Source of the DNA: Microbulbifer sp. YPW1
Lineage (GTDB): Bacteria; Pseudomonadota; Gammaproteobacteria; Pseudomonadales; Cellvibrionaceae
Length of the DNA: 64,000 bases
Reading direction: 5' to 3'
Assembly (NCBI RefSeq): GCF_013367775.1
Contig: NZ_CP055157.1
Span: forward strand, 3,050,001-3,114,000
Shown here: positions 41,742 through 50,600 of the stretch, piece after piece
Position numbering within the stretch: the first letter of the stretch is position 1
How the letters are laid out: every line of letters starts with the position of its first letter
Program-made: the position numbers and the translations under genes
The notes under the pieces: generated by a model
Seen by the model: the letters and a program-made list of their open reading frames with translations, nothing else
Told to the model about the DNA's origin: nothing
Databases searched by the model: none

Positions 41742-42257
41742 ATGCGTCCTCTATTGCTGCTCTTCATCGTTCTGCCGATTCTCGAAATGTGGGTCCTTAT
41801 CAGCGTGGGCGAACAGATTGGTGCCTTAGCCACCATCGGGTTGGTACTGCTGACCGCAGTGATTGGCCTGGCGCTGCTGAGAAGGCAGGGCATTTCCACC
41901 GTGATGCGCGCCCAACAAAAGATGCAGGCCGGAGAGATGCCGGCCAGGGAAATGGCAGAAGGTATTTTCCTCGCGGTTGGCGGCGCGCTGCTGTTGACCC
42001 CGGGCTTTATCACCGATGCCTTTGGCTTCGCCTGCCTTGTCCCCGGGGTGCGGCAGCTCATTATCGGGAAACTCCTTGGTCATGTTGTCGTGGTGCGGGG
42101 AGCCAGTTATTCAGAGGGCCCCTATCACAAACCCGGCGCGGGGAATTCACATCAGGGGCATCCGCACCAGGACAACTCCCAACAAGGGCATTCTCCCGAC
42201 GTGATCGAAGGCGATTACGAGCGTGAGGACAAGAAGGGATCCGGCAAGGGTGACTGA
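41742..42257 (+). CDS. fxsA: FxsA family membrane protein
   Basis: FxsA is an inner membrane protein whose overproduction in E. coli relieves phage T7 F exclusion. The 171-residue product has the family core: RPLLLLFIVLPILEMWVLI, GLALLRRQGISTV, MAEGIFLAVGGALLLTPGFITDAFGF, then a hydrophilic His/Gln-rich tail. ATG 41742 is preceded by ACAGGAGTCG. It lies upstream of groES, a common arrangement in gammaproteobacteria. Confidence 0.93.
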   Translation: MRPLLLLFIVLPILEMWVLISVGEQIGALATIGLVLLTAVIGLALLRRQGISTVMRAQQKMQAGEMPAREMAEGIFLAVGGALLLTPGFITDAFGFACLVPGVRQLIIGKLLGHVVVVRGASYSEGPYHKPGAGNSHQGHPHQDNSQQGHSPDVIEGDYEREDKKGSGKGD

Positions 42258-42336
42258 AATTTGAGCAGTTTTGCCGAGTAACCCCGCCCAGTCCTCCAAT
42301 TCTCCAAATTTCCTCCAGTTTTTTCTCCCGCCGCTG

Positions 42337-42364
42337 TTGAAATTCCACGGTATCCCCCCCAGAT
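42337..42364 (+). promoter_or_regulatory. Sigma-32-type heat-shock promoter of groESL
   Basis: TTGAAA (42337-42342) and CCCCAGAT (42357-42364) separated by 14 bases fit the RpoH consensus (CTTGAAA, CCCCATNT). It lies 120 bases before groES. No CIRCE inverted repeat was seen. Confidence 0.7.
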
Positions 42365-42484
42365 AGGCTGCACCCCAAGTTTTTCCTGGCCCGGTTAGCC
42401 GGGGCAGGGCTGGCGGAGGACCCGCAAAGCGGGCCCGAGCCACTTGTAATTGCAACCCTAAACGACTCATTGGAGAGCCAATCC

Positions 42485-42778
42485 ATGAAAATTCGTCCTT
42501 TACACGATCGCGTTGTTGTACGCCGTAAGGAAGAAGAAGAGAAAACTGCTGGTGGCATCGTGCTGCCGGGTGCAGCGAAAGAAAAGCCGAATCAGGGCGA
42601 AGTGGTTGCCGTTGGCGAAGGCAAGTTGCTGGATAACGGCGATGTGCGCGCACTGTCCGTAAAAGTAGGTGACACCGTGGTGTTCGGCCGTTATGCCGAC
42701 AGCAACACCCTCAAGGTGGACGGCGAGGAGCTGATCATCATGAGCGAAGGCGACATCTACGGCGTACTGGAAGGCTAA
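42485..42778 (+). CDS. groES: Co-chaperonin GroES
   Basis: GroES caps the GroEL folding chamber. The 97-residue product begins [14 protein letters not shown], has the mobile loop [11 protein letters not shown] and ends DIYGVLEG, all typical. ATG 42485 follows TTGGAGA; the open frame starts 15 bases earlier without similarity. Cotranscribed with groEL from a heat-shock-type promoter. Confidence 0.98.
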   Translation: MKIRPLHDRVVVRRKEEEEKTAGGIVLPGAAKEKPNQGEVVAVGEGKLLDNGDVRALSVKVGDTVVFGRYADSNTLKVDGEELIIMSEGDIYGVLEG

Positions 42779-42825
42779 GACCCCCGGTACTTTTCCCGAC
42801 AAGACGCAACCACGAGCAGAATTGA

Positions 42826-44478
<1,653 letters not shown>

Positions 44479-44499
44479 GCCGGCCTACCAGCCAAACCG

Positions 44500-44530
44500 A
44501 AAAAACCCCGCTTTATGCGGGGTTTTTTTA
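44500..44530. terminator. Terminator between groEL and intI
   Basis: AAAAAACCCCGC / GCGGGGTTTTTT with a TTTAT loop. Both flanks suit termination, so it stops groESL on the plus strand and the convergent integrase transcript on the minus strand. Confidence 0.92.
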
Positions 44531-44537
44531 TGTTTGA

Positions 44538-45581
44538 TTAAGCGACTGAACGATAGAGAATGACCGGCTCTGAAATACCACCTGATTCGCCGGGGGAGAG
44601 TCGGTCCATCGGGCTGAAAACCCCTTTATTTCCTCGGTTCACCACGTGTGTATAGATTTCTGTGATACTCACGTCTGAGTGCCCGAGCAGTTCCTGAATG
44701 GTCCGAAGGTCGTATCCTGCCTCTAATAAGTGGGTCGCAAAGCTGTGCCGGAATGCGTGCGCCTTCGCCGGCTTCATTACCTTGGCCAGCTTTACTGCCT
44801 CGCGAATATGCCGGGACAGTGTGGATGGATGCAAATGATGCCTGCGCTCGACGCCACTCCTTGGATCTTTGCTAAATCCTCCCGCAGGGAACAGGTATTG
44901 CCAGGCTGCCTGCCGGCCCCCTTTTGGATACTTACGCTCAAGAGCATCCGGCATATAAACTTCGCCAAAGCCGTCTTCAATATCTCGCTGGTGAAGCTTC
45001 AGTACTTTCCGTACTTGTAGTTTTAGCTCCCCTTTCAGATCTTGCGGCAGCAGGGTCGTACGGTCTTTATTGCCTTTGCCACTCCGAACCACAATATTGT
45101 TGCTGTCAAAATCAATATCCTTCACCCTCAGCGAGAGTAACTCAGCAATACGTAAACCGCTGCCGTACATCAGCGCGACTTGTAACCGATAGACGCCATC
45201 TAGTTGTGCGAGAATTCTACAGATCTCATCCCGGCTATAAACTACCGGTAGCCGGCGAGGCTGTTTTGCGGTCCTGAAATCCAGGTCGGCGGTGTCTACC
45301 CCAAAAAACTGCTTATAGAGGTAAACTAGGGCATTGAGCGCAACTCGCTGTGTGTTTACCGAGCAGCGTCTATTTACTGAAATATGGGTCAAGAACGCCT
45401 GAACTTCAGACCTTCCCATATCCTTGGGGTGCTTCAGTTCATGAAAATGGATGAACCGCTTTATCCAGTGGACATAAGTCTGCTCGGTACGGTAAGAAAG
45501 ACCCTTCTGTCGAATATGGAGTCTTAGTTGGTCCATGAACCGTACCGGTGAGCCTGGTATTGTGTGGCGCACATCATCCAT
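44538..45581 (-). CDS. intI: Integron integrase IntI
   Basis: A tyrosine recombinase that recombines single-stranded attC sites with attI or each other. The 347-residue protein has the SAM-like amino domain (MDQLRLHIRQKGLSYRTEQTYVHWIKRF region), box I YGSGLRIAELLSLRVKDI with the first Arg, the IntI-only insert around ALERKYPKGGRQAAWQYLFPA, then box II HAFRHSFATHL, LGHSDVSITEIYTHV with the nucleophilic Tyr. All catalytic residues are present, so it should be active. ATG 45581 follows GAGG; an inner ATG at residue 16 aligns with the start of other IntI proteins. Transcribed towards groEL, away from the cassettes, under a LexA-box promoter. Confidence 0.96.
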   Translation of the reverse strand: MDDVRHTIPGSPVRFMDQLRLHIRQKGLSYRTEQTYVHWIKRFIHFHELKHPKDMGRSEVQAFLTHISVNRRCSVNTQRVALNALVYLYKQFFGVDTADLDFRTAKQPRRLPVVYSRDEICRILAQLDGVYRLQVALMYGSGLRIAELLSLRVKDIDFDSNNIVVRSGKGNKDRTTLLPQDLKGELKLQVRKVLKLHQRDIEDGFGEVYMPDALERKYPKGGRQAAWQYLFPAGGFSKDPRSGVERRHHLHPSTLSRHIREAVKLAKVMKPAKAHAFRHSFATHLLEAGYDLRTIQELLGHSDVSITEIYTHVVNRGNKGVFSPMDRLSPGESGGISEPVILYRSVA

Positions 45582-45600
45582 TGGTATGCCTCATTCGTAG

Positions 45601-45616
45601 CTGTATTTATATACAG
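45601..45616. promoter_or_regulatory. LexA (SOS) box upstream of intI
   Basis: CTGTATTTATATACAG matches the CTGT-N8-ACAG LexA consensus perfectly at both ends, with an AT-rich centre as in strong E. coli boxes. It lies 20 bases before the integrase start codon and touches the predicted -10 element, so LexA binding would block intI transcription until DNA damage. Confidence 0.85.
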
Positions 45617-45643
45617 TATTTTTCGAGGTGTCCCCAGTGTCAA
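45615..45643 (-). promoter_or_regulatory. Predicted integrase promoter Pint
   Basis: On the minus strand TTGACA (45643-45638) is a perfect -35, followed by 17 bases and AATACT (45620-45615) as a -10 of 4/6 matches. The -10 overlaps the LexA box by two bases. Confidence 0.65.
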
Positions 45644-45791
45644 GACGTAGATCAATAGCTTCAGCTCGATTTGGCAGGGCTAAAGTGCTAACTAATTGAT
45701 TTTTAAAAGATAAGTTCTTGGCGCGGTAAGTTACCTGAGAAAGATATACAGCAAGGCTGCCATATATTTGCAGGATGCAAAGAGCAGGTTG

Positions 45792-45800
45792 TGATATAAC
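45792..45800 (+). promoter_or_regulatory. Candidate cassette promoter Pc (extended -10)
   Basis: TGATATAAC fits an extended -10 (TG-N-TATAAT). The spaced -35 (45772-45777, AGGATG) is poor; TTGCAG at 45768 has a 21-base spacer. Weak evidence. Confidence 0.3.
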
Positions 45801-45884
45801 TTACTGAATTAACAGGCCTTTTAGGTCACATTTAAACAGTGGTGCCAAATTGGATATGTGGCAAGGTGATATATGACCTGGGCT

Positions 45885-45903
45885 TTTGAATAAACTGTTA
45901 AGT
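45885..45903 (+). other. Candidate attI recombination core
   Basis: GTTAAGT (45897-45903) is the only GTTRRRY match between intI and the first cassette ORF, and it is preceded by AATAAAC, giving the AAAC-spacer-GTT layout seen in known attI sites. The same GTTAAGT occurs at other cassette junctions in this array. It lies about 315 bases from the integrase start, longer than usual. Confidence 0.5.
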
Positions 45904-45909
45904 GAATAC

Positions 45910-46308
45910 ATGCAAAAAGAAAGTGCGAGCGTCAAAGAGACGTTGTCAGGAATTTTCTCAATGATCGGTGGCAGCGTGGCTGCACTTGCGCCTGTTCAAA
46001 TTTGGGCGTCTGGGAAGTCCGTACTTGTAATCGGAATAATATTAGCTCTAGTAGCTACTTCAGTTCTTCTGTATGCGATAGAGAATGGCTATAAAGTGTC
46101 GCTGTATTTTTCGATTTGTGTGGCTGCATATTCAGCGGGATTTGGGTTCGTTGTATTTATACCTTTAGCCTTATTCCGTGTTGACTATCCGATTCCAACA
46201 GAGGTATATCTGATCAGTATATTGATTGGTATAGTTGTTATTTTTGCCGGCTATTTTATCGGGCAAAAATTTAAATTACTTAACAAAGCGCTGCAGGCCG
46301 ACGTCTAA
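45910..46308 (+). CDS. Cassette 1: four-helix membrane protein
   Basis: A 132-residue hydrophobic protein with about four membrane helices (near 12-30, 35-55, 62-88, 100-122), unknown family. The ATG 45910 is 12 bases after the proposed attI junction; a TTG at 45886 also opens the frame but would lie before the junction. No strong ribosome site within the cassette. Its last ten codons (NKALQADV) are read from attC sequence itself, the stop lying 30 bases inside the site. First position makes it the best-expressed cassette if Pc exists. Confidence 0.7.
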   Translation: MQKESASVKETLSGIFSMIGGSVAALAPVQIWASGKSVLVIGIILALVATSVLLYAIENGYKVSLYFSICVAAYSAGFGFVVFIPLALFRVDYPIPTEVYLISILIGIVVIFAGYFIGQKFKLLNKALQADV

Positions 46309-46395
46309 CTTTGTGCACTTTATACGCGGTCGCTTCGCTCCCATTATCGCGCATAAAGCGCCCAAAGCTAGCCGCGGCTGAGCGCGGCGTTATGC
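46278..46395 (+). repeat. attC1 (type A)
   Basis: 118 bp from ACTTAAC to GTTATGC. Outer stem TAACAAAGCGCTGCAG with the CTGAGCGCGGCGTTA side, inner stem around CTTTGTGC; central loop has TCGCTTCGCTCCC. Type A members are attC1, 3, 6, 11, 12, 16, 17. Confidence 0.92.
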
Positions 46396-46411
46396 TCAGT
46401 GAGTAAAAGTA

Positions 46412-46789
46412 ATGAGAATATACATAGCGTTTTTCTTTTCTTTTTTTCTAATTGGCTGTCAATCTCAAGCACAGCATGAAATAGAATTACCTGTTGTCCT
46501 AACTCTGGAAGGTAAAGCTTTCATCTCAGCTGAAGCTATGGATGAGCACCAATTAAAGATTGAAAGGCCCGCGGGTGAAGTCTATTTAGTTACTACTCCC
46601 GAAAATGAAGCACCCTTGTACATGGGTAGCAATTGGTGTGGCGTTTATTCAACTTCATCAGAAGGCCTGGTATTTGGCCAAAAAATTATCGAGGATTCAA
46701 ATTTAGTCTTGGACTTTAAAGGGGTGAGGGAAGTTTGGGTTCCCATTGAAGGCACGCCAAAGAAATTGTACGTGTTCGAAGTCCGCTAG
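46412..46789 (+). CDS. Cassette 2: predicted lipoprotein
   Basis: A 125-residue product with a lipoprotein signal: short basic start, phenylalanine-rich core, lipobox LIGC with Cys16, followed by QSQA (no Asp at +2, so outer membrane is expected). The mature part has no recognised domain; it is rich in beta-prone residues with a Trp-Cys pair near residue 72. The ATG is about 17 bases after the GTTATGC core; the preceding AGTGAG is a weak ribosome site. Confidence 0.75.
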   Translation: MRIYIAFFFSFFLIGCQSQAQHEIELPVVLTLEGKAFISAEAMDEHQLKIERPAGEVYLVTTPENEAPLYMGSNWCGVYSTSSEGLVFGQKIIEDSNLVLDFKGVREVWVPIEGTPKKLYVFEVR

Positions 46790-46933
46790 CATAACAATCA
46801 CGGGCAGTGAAGCTCTGGCCCTTCGGGCCTCCGCGGGACGGCTTACCTTATACGCGTTTTGCGCGGGTCGCTCCGCTCCCATTTTCGCGCAAAAAGCGCA
46901 TAAGGTAAGCCGCCCCTGCCGTGGGCGTTAAGC
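46789..46933 (+). repeat. attC2 (type B, with side hairpin)
   Basis: 145 bp from GCATAAC to GTTAAGC. Carries GGCCC-TTC-GGGCC between the outer stem (CACGGGCAG) and inner stem (GACGGCTTACCTTA). Type B members are attC2, 7, 13, 15, 18, 20 and the degraded 21. Confidence 0.92.
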
Positions 46934-46937
46934 CATT

Positions 46938-47333
46938 ATGAAAAGAAAGAGCAGAATAATCGGGCTGATATCAATAATTCCTGGAACTGTCTGGGTGCTC
47001 TATCTAACAGCTGCTCTTGGAATGGTGGTCTTAAATGGAGGTAAGTCTGATTTTGGTCCAGATCCATATCAAACGGCTTTCCTGCTCATTGTTCCATGTC
47101 TAGCTTTGGTGCAACTTTGGAGGCTGCTCTACAAAGAAACTCCTTTGTCTAAAATTGGTACACTTGAAAAGGCGATTTCTACAGTTTTGGGTGTGCCCGC
47201 AGTATTGTTAGGAACTGGCATAACGCTCGTAATGCTATTTACTGTGCCTACGGCCATTGTGTTTTATGGGATTCTTGTACTCCCTTTAACTATCTATGGC
47301 GCGTGGTGCCTGTATGAGCTCTGGCTGGCTTAA
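46938..47333 (+). CDS. Cassette 3: four-helix membrane protein
   Basis: A 131-residue integral membrane protein, unknown family. Basic start MKRKSR, then helices near 8-30, 43-62, 78-100 and 102-125. No motif suggests transport or catalysis. ATG 46938 is only five bases after the GTTAAGC core, so the ribosome site must lie in the attC itself or be absent. Stop lies at the start of attC3. Confidence 0.7.
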   Translation: MKRKSRIIGLISIIPGTVWVLYLTAALGMVVLNGGKSDFGPDPYQTAFLLIVPCLALVQLWRLLYKETPLSKIGTLEKAISTVLGVPAVLLGTGITLVMLFTVPTAIVFYGILVLPLTIYGAWCLYELWLA

Positions 47334-47447
47334 CAAGGTGCTGCAGGCCGACGGCTAACCTTGTGCACTTTATGCGCTGGTCGCTGTCGCTCCCATTATC
47401 GCGCATAAAGCGCACAAGGTTAGCCGCGGCTGAGCGCGGCGTTAAGC
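47329..47447 (+). repeat. attC3 (type A)
   Basis: 119 bp from GCTTAAC to GTTAAGC. Arms CTAACCTTGTGC / GCACAAGGTTAG pair perfectly over 12 bases. Confidence 0.93.
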
Positions 47448-47475
47448 ACTGAGAGTCACAATAAGGAAATAAAAA

Positions 47476-47850
47476 ATGAAAATCATAGTTGCATCAGTAT
47501 TACTTGTACTATTTTCCGGGGTCGCATCAGCTAGCGAGAACAATCAATTTAAGCTACAAGTTGTAGTGGATCAGAACCCTATCCAAGAATTTGTTGTAGA
47601 GACAGGCTCATATGGATCTCAAGAGTTTGTTCTTTCGGATGAGCTTCGTCTCTCAGTTATAGTAAATCCCCAAAACACGAAGAATTTTGAATCAACTTTG
47701 TATTCTAAAGGCAAAGTCATTCACTCTGCCGTCCAATCGAAAAATGCTGACTCAGATCCAAATTTCTACTTAATTTGCGCAGGAAAGTTGACTAAGTTTC
47801 TGTCGCCGGTAGTGGACAAGGAACCCTCTTGTCCAGCGCCAAGCGCTTAA
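47476..47850 (+). CDS. Cassette 4: secreted small protein
   Basis: A 124-residue product with a clear signal peptide (MKIIVASVLLVLFSG, cut near SAS-ENN). The mature part of about 105 residues is beta-rich, with a single pair of Cys near its end (LICAGKL and EPSCPAP) that could form a disulfide. No recognised domain. ATG 47476 is preceded by AAGGAAAT, a proper ribosome site inside the cassette. Confidence 0.75.
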   Translation: MKIIVASVLLVLFSGVASASENNQFKLQVVVDQNPIQEFVVETGSYGSQEFVLSDELRLSVIVNPQNTKNFESTLYSKGKVIHSAVQSKNADSDPNFYLICAGKLTKFLSPVVDKEPSCPAPSA

Positions 47851-47963
47851 CAAAGCGCAGCAAAGGGACGGCTTACTTTATGCACGTCTTGCGCTGGTCG
47901 CTGCGCTCCCATTTTCGCGCAAAGCGCGCATAAAGTAAGCCGCCCCTGTGCGCGGCGTTAGGC
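47845..47963 (+). repeat. attC4 (type D)
   Basis: 119 bp from GCTTAAC to GTTAGGC. Outer stem GCGCAGCAAAGG against CCTGTGCGCGGC; inner GACGGCTTACTTTATGC. It equals type B without the side hairpin. The other type D site is attC10. Confidence 0.92.
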
Positions 47964-47980
47964 AGCTATCTGAGAGTCAT

Positions 47981-48409
47981 ATGACGGAAGAACAGTTAAT
48001 TTATAAGTCGATAGCCCAGCTAATCTACAATGTAACTCCAGATTCTCGGAAAAAGATTCATTTTATATTTTTCAAGAAGCCACACAGCCACGTCACAACA
48101 ATATGGAACGGTAATTATCTTGAGAAAGAAGGTAGTTTCACTCTGAAACATGATGCAAGTAAGGCAATCAACGATCTTTTTTTAACATTGTATGAAAAGC
48201 AATCTGATTTTAACTTGGCAAACTGGAATGTAGTTCACTTTATACTTCACGAGAATGGATCGAAATTCGAAATTAAGTATGATTTTTCGAGTGAACTTGA
48301 TGAAAAGAAGCTGCCATTTTGGAAGTATTGCAATAGATACAAGAAGCCAGAAAACAAGAAAGCAAAATTTCTTAGGTTTCTTCACTTTAAGTGGTTCCGT
48401 CGTGCCTAA
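47981..48409 (+). CDS. Cassette 5: YezG-like (DUF600) immunity protein
   Basis: A 142-residue soluble protein. The amino part EEQLIYKSIAQLIYNVTP and the carboxy pattern NWNVVHFILHENGSKFEIKYDFS...PFWKY follow, from memory, the layout of YezG/DUF600 immunity proteins that neutralise polymorphic toxins. The tail is basic and aromatic (FLRFLHFKWFRR). No toxin gene is nearby, so it would be an orphan immunity protein. ATG 47981 is chosen over a GTG at 47948 that lies within attC4. Assignment rests on pattern, not a search. Confidence 0.65.
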   Translation: MTEEQLIYKSIAQLIYNVTPDSRKKIHFIFFKKPHSHVTTIWNGNYLEKEGSFTLKHDASKAINDLFLTLYEKQSDFNLANWNVVHFILHENGSKFEIKYDFSSELDEKKLPFWKYCNRYKKPENKKAKFLRFLHFKWFRRA

Positions 48410-48523
48410 CAATCAGCGGCAGAGCGACAGCCAACGCTACGCACCTTTTGTGTTACTCGCTGGCGCTCAAACATTAACACAAAATGCGCTCCGCGCTGGC
48501 TGCGCCTGCGCTGGGCGTTATGT
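48404..48523 (+). repeat. attC5 (type C)
   Basis: 120 bp from GCCTAAC to GTTATGT. Outer stem CAGCGGCAGAGCG, inner stem GCACCTTTTGTGTTA / TAACACAAAATGCGC. Type C members are attC5, 8, 9, 14, nearly identical. Confidence 0.93.
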
Positions 48524-48532
48524 GTAATTAGT

Positions 48533-48979
48533 ATGAAGAGTGAATTGGATAAAGCTTACTCATGGTTAATTGACACAATTTCCTATGAAAATTTGGGGAT
48601 TTCTATCATTTTGTTGGAAATGGTCAAGTCAGGTTCATCATCTACTAAAGAAGAGGGCGCTCCAGTAGAAGGAGCACACCTAGTATATTCTCCAAGGAAA
48701 GCCCAAAAGCTGAAAATTAAATTTGATCTTATTTATACTTTTCAAGTAATCAATGAGTCTTGTGATAGTGGAGACTCCTCGCTTAAGTTAAGTAGTGATG
48801 GCTTCTTGTCGGTAGTTTCTGAATCAGATTACCTCAACTATCTCAGAGAGAAGTTCAGCTGGTATGAAGAAATAAATGGAAAAGCAAATTTATATCGTCT
48901 CTGGAGTGAGAATGAGATACTTGAAATCTATAGCCCCTGCTCTCCGGAGATCGAGAGTCAGCACCCTGAACGCACATAA
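48533..48979 (+). CDS. Cassette 6: soluble protein of unknown function
   Basis: A 148-residue hydrophilic, acidic protein with no signal peptide or helices. The carboxy part has YLREKFSWYEEINGKANLYRLWSENEILEIYSP, mixed alpha/beta. I do not recognise the family; the size and cassette setting would fit an immunity or resistance role but there is no direct evidence. ATG 48533 lies nine bases after the core, no clear ribosome site. Confidence 0.65.
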   Translation: MKSELDKAYSWLIDTISYENLGISIILLEMVKSGSSSTKEEGAPVEGAHLVYSPRKAQKLKIKFDLIYTFQVINESCDSGDSSLKLSSDGFLSVVSESDYLNYLREKFSWYEEINGKANLYRLWSENEILEIYSPCSPEIESQHPERT

Positions 48980-49090
48980 CAATTTGCTGCAGCCGACGTC
49001 TTACTTTATGCACCTTTTGCGCGGTCGCTACGCTCCCATTTTTGCGCAAAAGGCACATAAAGTAAGCCGCCGCTGAGCAAGGCGTTAAGT
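48974..49090 (+). repeat. attC6 (type A)
   Basis: 117 bp from ACATAAC to GTTAAGT. Inner arms CTTACTTTATGCACC / GGCACATAAAGTAAG pair over most of their length. Confidence 0.92.
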
Positions 49091-49100
49091 GTCAGTACTG

Positions 49101-49418
49101 ATGAAAGCACTTGGAATAGTAATTAACGTAGCTCTACTTATTTTTTCAATCACTGCATTGGCTCAAGCGAATTGTGTATCTGAAGTTACTGCGCACCGTG
49201 CAGTTGAGGTAAAAATTGAAAGTAGCGGTTCGTGCACAAAATTGAATTGCACCAATGTAAAAGCAAGAAATATCCAGGCAGCATTAGCCATCTGCCACCA
49301 AACAGAAAAAGACTTCAATTTCTGTGGTTGGCATGAAAAACGTAGGATTAAACACGTAGAAATGTTGCAGCCTAAAGGTGGTGTGTATGAAGTGGGTATC
49401 GAGAAATGCCACACTTAA
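49101..49418 (+). CDS. Cassette 7: secreted cysteine-rich small protein
   Basis: A 105-residue product: signal peptide (MKALGIVINVALLIFSITALA, cut before QANC), then about 84 residues with six cysteines (three disulfides possible) and several histidines. No recognised domain. A GTG at 49089, overlapping the recombination core, opens the same frame four codons earlier; the ATG at 49101 gives a normal signal peptide. Confidence 0.7.
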   Translation: MKALGIVINVALLIFSITALAQANCVSEVTAHRAVEVKIESSGSCTKLNCTNVKARNIQAALAICHQTEKDFNFCGWHEKRRIKHVEMLQPKGGVYEVGIEKCHT

Positions 49419-49557
49419 CAATCACGGGCAGTGAAGCTCCGGCCCTTCGGGCCTCCGCGGGACGGCTTACCTTATGCACGTTTTGCGCGGGTCGCGCTGC
49501 TCCCATTTTCGCGCAAAAAGCGCATAAGGTAAGCCGCCCCTGCCGTGGGCGTTAAGC
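49413..49557 (+). repeat. attC7 (type B, with side hairpin)
   Basis: 145 bp from ACTTAAC to GTTAAGC, side hairpin GGCCC-TTC-GGGCC; nearly identical to attC2. Confidence 0.93.
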
Positions 49558-49560
49558 ACA

Positions 49561-50010
49561 ATGATGGCAAGAATAATCTTCGTGATAATTGTTGTACCTT
49601 TTATCGTAGGTCCAGCCCCTTCAGGAGGTTGCCGGTGGGTTCCTTCAACCTTTTTCAAATCATTGGACGAAGACGGGAATCGCAAGATTTCATATATTGA
49701 GTGGATGAGCTATTACGGAACGCCTTTACATTCACATCATATAAGTGAGTGTGCGAGAGTTGATTTTTATTATGGGGATTGTAATGTTGATGACCATCTA
49801 TCTTGGCATGAATATTATAATTTTCGGATGCAGCATAGGTCGTGCGGAACGTCAGCGGTAAAAACTTTAAGGCGTATGTATGAAGAAAATCCAGAGTACA
49901 TGGGAAGCCTAAATCGAGAACAGTTGAAAACCGTGCTTTCTGAGAAATACGAAGAGCTCTTGGAGAGAGAGGAGTTTTTAAAAAGCAAATATGGGTTGGA
50001 TAGCGAGTAG
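49561..50010 (+). CDS. Cassette 8: EF-hand-type exported protein
   Basis: A 149-residue product with an amino-terminal hydrophobic segment (signal or anchor, about 4-18). Two canonical 12-residue EF-hand loops are visible: DEDGNRKISYIE near residue 40 and DCNVDDHLSWHE near 77, each with acidic or polar residues at positions 1, 3, 5, 9 and Glu at 12. So it likely binds calcium in the periplasm or outside. The carboxy part is helical, Glu-rich. ATG 49561 (or 49564) begins only three bases after the core. Confidence 0.75.
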   Translation: MMARIIFVIIVVPFIVGPAPSGGCRWVPSTFFKSLDEDGNRKISYIEWMSYYGTPLHSHHISECARVDFYYGDCNVDDHLSWHEYYNFRMQHRSCGTSAVKTLRRMYEENPEYMGSLNREQLKTVLSEKYEELLEREEFLKSKYGLDSE

Positions 50011-50012
50011 GT

Positions 50013-50132
50013 GCTTAACAATCAGCGGCAGAGCGACAGCCAACGCTACGCACTTTTTGTGTTACTCGCTGGCGCTCAAACATTAACACAAAAAGTGCTC
50101 CGCGCTGGCTGCGCCTGCGCTGGGCGTTATGT
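50013..50132 (+). repeat. attC8 (type C)
   Basis: 120 bp from GCTTAAC to GTTATGT. Inner arms GCACTTTTTGTGTTA and TAACACAAAAAGTGC pair perfectly over 15 bases. Confidence 0.94.
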
Positions 50133-50138
50133 TTCACT

Positions 50139-50447
50139 ATGAATGAGCTGCTCACATACCTCGAAGAATGGAAGAATTCCAAATCAAAAATATTTAGAGC
50201 TGAAGGCTTTGCCGTTTTCATCATGGAAGAACTAGGTGATTCCGTTAAAGCTCGTTATGTTGAAATAGATGGGAATGGGTTACTTGCTAGAGCCACTCTG
50301 TGGGAGAGTGGGAACCTAGTAGTGGAGGCTTTGGATGTAAAAACAGAATCGCAAGTGCTACAAGAAGCCTTTGAAACACCTGAGCCCTGGCAGCTCAATG
50401 ATAAGTTAAACTGGTGGCTCAGCGAGGTAGCAACCTATGAGCCCTAA
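50139..50447 (+). CDS. Cassette 9: TriTu-like immunity protein
   Basis: A 102-residue soluble acidic protein. The centre ARATLWESGNLVVEALDV followed by a Trp-rich helical end resembles, from memory, TriTu-family immunity proteins (ATLWESG...EA.D pattern). As with cassette 5, no partner toxin is encoded nearby. ATG 50139 lies seven bases after the core. Assignment from pattern only. Confidence 0.6.
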   Translation: MNELLTYLEEWKNSKSKIFRAEGFAVFIMEELGDSVKARYVEIDGNGLLARATLWESGNLVVEALDVKTESQVLQEAFETPEPWQLNDKLNWWLSEVATYEP

Positions 50448-50449
50448 AA

Positions 50450-50569
50450 ACATAACAATCAGCGGCAGAGCGACAGCCAACACTACGCACCTTTTGTGTT
50501 ACTCACTGGCGCTCAAACATTAACACAAAATGCGCTCCGCATTGGCTGCGCCTGCGCTGGGCGTTAGCT
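50450..50569 (+). repeat. attC9 (type C)
   Basis: 120 bp from ACATAAC to GTTAGCT; the core deviates at its third R. It differs from attC5 at only a few positions. Confidence 0.92.
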
Positions 50570-50600
50570 TTCCGAAGCATCAAAAAATATAGAAATTATA

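Larger units (their letters stand above)
45582..45909. other. intI-to-cassette intergenic region (attI and Pc area)
   Basis: 328 bases between the integrase and first cassette ORF hold Pint and the LexA box near one end and the candidate attI core at the other. The cassette promoter Pc is expected here; the best candidate is the extended -10 at 45792-45800. No ORF. Confidence 0.7.

Noticed and set aside
45730..45736. GTTACCT as an alternative attI core
   Set aside because: Two of three purine positions do not match GTTRRRY, and no AAAC box precedes it.
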